Below, one piece after another: positions 61,978 through 64,000 of a stretch of 64,000 nt of DNA. This DNA is from SZAS-103 sp038216155. GTDB lineage: Bacteria > Pseudomonadota > Gammaproteobacteria > Xanthomonadales > Xanthomonadaceae. The first letter of the stretch is position 1; each line of letters begins with the position of its first letter. The notes below the pieces were generated by a model that was given only the letters and a program-made list of their open reading frames with translations, did not search any database and was not told where the DNA came from. Location: contig JBBQQH010000004.1 in the NCBI GenBank assembly GCA_038216155.1, positions 9,028 through 73,027 on the forward strand, read 5' to 3'. The position numbers were made by a program, and so were the translations under genes.

Positions 61978-63675
61978 ATGCCGCATAGCGTCACCCTGAT
62001 CACCACCATTGCCGCCGCGCTGGGCATGGCGCTGGTGTTTGGTTTTATCGCGGTGCGGCTGAAGCTGCCGGCGCTGGTGGGTTATCTGGTGGCGGGCGTT
62101 CTGATTGGCCCGCATTCGCCTTGGTTCGTTGCCGACCTCGCCATCGCCAGCCAGTTGGCCGAGATTGGCGTGATGCTGTTGATGTTCGGCGTCGGCCTGC
62201 ATTTTTCGATGAAGGAACTGCTCTCGGTCGGTCGCATCGCGGTGCCGGGCGCGATCGTGCAGATGCTCGCGGCCAGCGCACTCGGTGCCGGCGTCGCGAT
62301 GCTGTGGGGCTGGTCGCTATCGGCAGGCCTGGTGCTCGGACTGGCATTGTCGGTCGCCAGCACCGTGGTGTTTTTAAAGGCGATCGAGCGCCACGGTTCG
62401 ATGGATTCGGTCAACGGACGTATCGCCATCGGCTGGCTGGTGGTGCAGGACCTGATCATGATCCTGGTGCTGGTGTTGCTGCCGCCGCTGGCCGGGCAGT
62501 CGCTGCACGCGGGTGAGGATATCTGGCTGGCGCTGGCGAAAACGCTCGGACTGGTCGCCGTGTTTGTGGGGCTGATGCTAGTGGTCGGCAAGCGTGTGTT
62601 TCCGTGGATCCTGTGGCAGGTGGCGCACAGCGGGTCGCGCGAATTATTCACCCTGTGCGTGATCGCCGCTGCGGTCGGCATTGCCTATGTGTCGTCGGCG
62701 GTGTTTGGCGTGTCGTTTGCGTTGGGCGCTTTTTTCGCCGGAACCGTGCTGCGCGAATCGGCGTTGAGCTATCGCGCTGCGCAGGAATCGTTGCCGCTGC
62801 GCGATGCGTTTGCGGTGTTGTTTTTCGTCTCGGTCGGCATGCTGTTCGACCCGCACGTGCTGATCACCATGCCGCTGCAAGTGCTGGCGGTGGTTGGCAT
62901 TATCGTGGTCGGCAAGTCGCTCGCCGCATTCGCGCTGGTGCTGGCGTTTCGCTATCCACTCAACACCGCGTTGACGGTCGCCGCGAGCTTGGCGCAGATT
63001 GGCGAGTTTTCCTTCATCCTCGCCGGCCTAGCAACCACGCTGGGCTTGCTGCCCGCCGTCGCGCTGAATCTGATCCTGGCCGGCGCGCTGATCTCGATCG
63101 CAATCAATCCATTGGTGTTCGGCATGATCGAGCCGGCGCAACGCTGGATTCGCGAACGCTCGCAATTCGCCCGCGATCTCGAACGCCGCACCGATCCGCT
63201 GGCCGAACTGCCGATGACGGTGAAATCCGAATACGTGACCGGCCACGTGGTACTGGTCGGTTATGGTCGCGTCGGTCGCCGCATCGCGGCGGCGTTGAGC
63301 GAGCGTGGATTTCGCTTCGTAATCGCCGATGAGAATCGCGAATTGATTGAGAAGTTGCGCGAACAGGGCGTGCACGCGGTTGCCGGCAACGCGGCCGAGC
63401 CGGCGGTGCTTATCCAGGCGCATATCGCCCGCGCCAGCATCCTTGTGATTGCCACACCCGATACCTTTCACGTGCGGCAAATGATCGAAATCGCGCGTGC
63501 GCTCAACCCCGCAATCCAGACTGTCGTACGCACGCACAGCGACGAGGAAGCCGAGCTATTGCGGCGTGACAGCGCCGGCAAGGTGTTCATGGGCGAACAC
63601 GAACTCGCCCTCGGCATGACCAGTTACGTGCTCGATGCGATCGAACACAAGGCCAACGCGGAACACATGCAGTAG
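61978..63675 (+). CDS. ybaL: YbaL-type monovalent cation/proton antiporter with RCK domain
   Basis: A CPA2-family antiporter thought to exchange potassium or sodium for protons at the inner membrane. The 565 residues contain 12 to 13 helices (about 1-385), with PALVGYLVAGVLIGP, LLMFGVGLHFSMKEL, FALGAFFAGTVLRESALSY and ASLAQIGEFSFILAGL as in E. coli YbaL. The C-terminal TrkA-N (RCK) domain has VVLVGYGRVGRRIAAALSERG, the NAD(H)-binding glycine motif. The overall match to YbaL is close. The ATG at 61978 is preferred to an upstream one at 61951. No KefF/KefG partner is adjacent. Confidence 0.93.
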   Translation: MPHSVTLITTIAAALGMALVFGFIAVRLKLPALVGYLVAGVLIGPHSPWFVADLAIASQLAEIGVMLLMFGVGLHFSMKELLSVGRIAVPGAIVQMLAASALGAGVAMLWGWSLSAGLVLGLALSVASTVVFLKAIERHGSMDSVNGRIAIGWLVVQDLIMILVLVLLPPLAGQSLHAGEDIWLALAKTLGLVAVFVGLMLVVGKRVFPWILWQVAHSGSRELFTLCVIAAAVGIAYVSSAVFGVSFALGAFFAGTVLRESALSYRAAQESLPLRDAFAVLFFVSVGMLFDPHVLITMPLQVLAVVGIIVVGKSLAAFALVLAFRYPLNTALTVAASLAQIGEFSFILAGLATTLGLLPAVALNLILAGALISIAINPLVFGMIEPAQRWIRERSQFARDLERRTDPLAELPMTVKSEYVTGHVVLVGYGRVGRRIAAALSERGFRFVIADENRELIEKLREQGVHAVAGNAAEPAVLIQAHIARASILVIATPDTFHVRQMIEIARALNPAIQTVVRTHSDEEAELLRRDSAGKVFMGEHELALGMTSYVLDAIEHKANAEHMQ

Positions 63676-63791
63676 TTCGCACAAGCAGTCATCCCCGCGA
63701 AAGCCGCAAGCGCTCCTCAACACACATATGCTGACGATCCATTTTGACTTAGCGTCACCGGCTGATGATCAGAAGCGAGCGCGCCAATTTT

Positions 63792-64000
63792 TCAAAGCCC
63801 CGGCATCCAAACCAACAGCGCAATGCCCAACACAATCCGATACACCGCGAATGGCGTACATGTGTGCGTGCGGATATAGCCCAGCAACCACTTCACAGCG
63901 ATGAACGCGATGATCGCGGACACAACAAAACCCACCGCCAACGCCATCCAATCCTCGTGCGCCGCGCCGCCGGACTTCACCACCTTCAACAACTCGTAAC
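63792..64000 (-). CDS. uppP: Undecaprenyl-diphosphatase UppP/BacA, C-terminal part
   Basis: UppP removes a phosphate from undecaprenyl pyrophosphate so that the lipid carrier of cell-wall synthesis can be reused. Only the last 69 residues are in the window; the frame is open to the end (YELLKVVKSGG...). The visible part has the last two helices, FVVSAIIAFIAVKWLLGYI and FAVYRIVLGIALLVW, with the conserved TPFAVYRIVLG segment at the end of the family. The active-site residues lie outside. It is convergent with the antiporter, with 116 bp between the stops. Confidence 0.9.
   Translation of the reverse strand, partial: YELLKVVKSGGAAHEDWMALAVGFVVSAIIAFIAVKWLLGYIRTHTCTPFAVYRIVLGIALLVWMPGL

Overview
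This is a GC-rich, gene-dense chromosomal segment of a gammaproteobacterium, most likely of the Lysobacterales (Xanthomonadales), perhaps Rhodanobacteraceae or a neighbouring family. The evidence is the exbB-exbD-exbD block next to pdxJ (an arrangement known from Xanthomonas), a recC-recB-recD order, an egtB-egtD pair, the typical RHxxA SixA and YbaL-type antiporter, and several small membrane proteins of Xanthomonad type. The assignment rests on gene content and remembered family sequences, not on a database search. No phage, transposase, integrase, CRISPR array, rRNA or tRNA was seen.

Layout. 1-1310: end of exbB and two tandem exbD genes, closed by a terminator, facing pdxJ (1423-2184, minus). 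2372-4494: small membrane proteins and a cardiolipin synthase. 4661-7171: membrane diguanylate cyclase. 7289-9717: minus-strand rhomboid protease, phenylalanine hydroxylase and a 2OG-Fe(II) oxygenase. 9788-10975: rlmI. 10947-15394: complete six-gene mla operon (mlaF-E-D-C-B-A, minus) for phospholipid traffic between the two membranes. 15607-24640: recC-recB-recD with overlapping genes. 24670-27004: small membrane protein, folE, topoisomerase IB. 27138-32335: ergothioneine genes egtB-egtD with a divergent PLP enzyme (a possible EgtE-like C-S lyase) and a Tet-type MFS exporter. 32475-36123: stress-type four-helix protein, a flavoprotein disulfide reductase relative without a normal NADPH motif, a helical protein of unknown function, and a DUF938 methyltransferase. 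36164-37858: large exported Ig-repeat protein. 38115-41843: ku-ligD end-joining operon. 42176-46646: lipoprotein, TPR signalling-type membrane protein, gamma-glutamyltransferase. 46905-49436: two paralogous exported proteins of unknown function, the first broken by an in-frame stop codon. 49461-54272: Ycf46-like AAA ATPase, orphan ParA, SixA, PLD lipoprotein. 54572-61411: YkvA-type protein, PlsC acyltransferase, YheT-type hydrolase, TPR-sulfotransferase, second diguanylate cyclase, PEBP protein, tiny membrane protein. 61412-61977: repeat-rich non-coding stretch. 61978-63675: YbaL-type cation/proton antiporter. 63792-64000: end of uppP.

Themes. Envelope lipid upkeep recurs (Mla system, two phospholipase-D-type proteins, PlsC, UppP). 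Double-strand-break repair is doubled (RecBCD and Ku-LigD). Thiol and oxidative protection is suggested by ergothioneine synthesis, the disulfide-reductase relative and gamma-glutamyltransferase. Most of the window is ordinary housekeeping sequence. The parts most worth a second look are the egt locus with its possible lyase, the NADPH-motif-less flavoprotein, the MlaA with an unusual amino-terminus, the nonsense-broken paralog pair and the repeat-rich 61.4-61.9 kb stretch.
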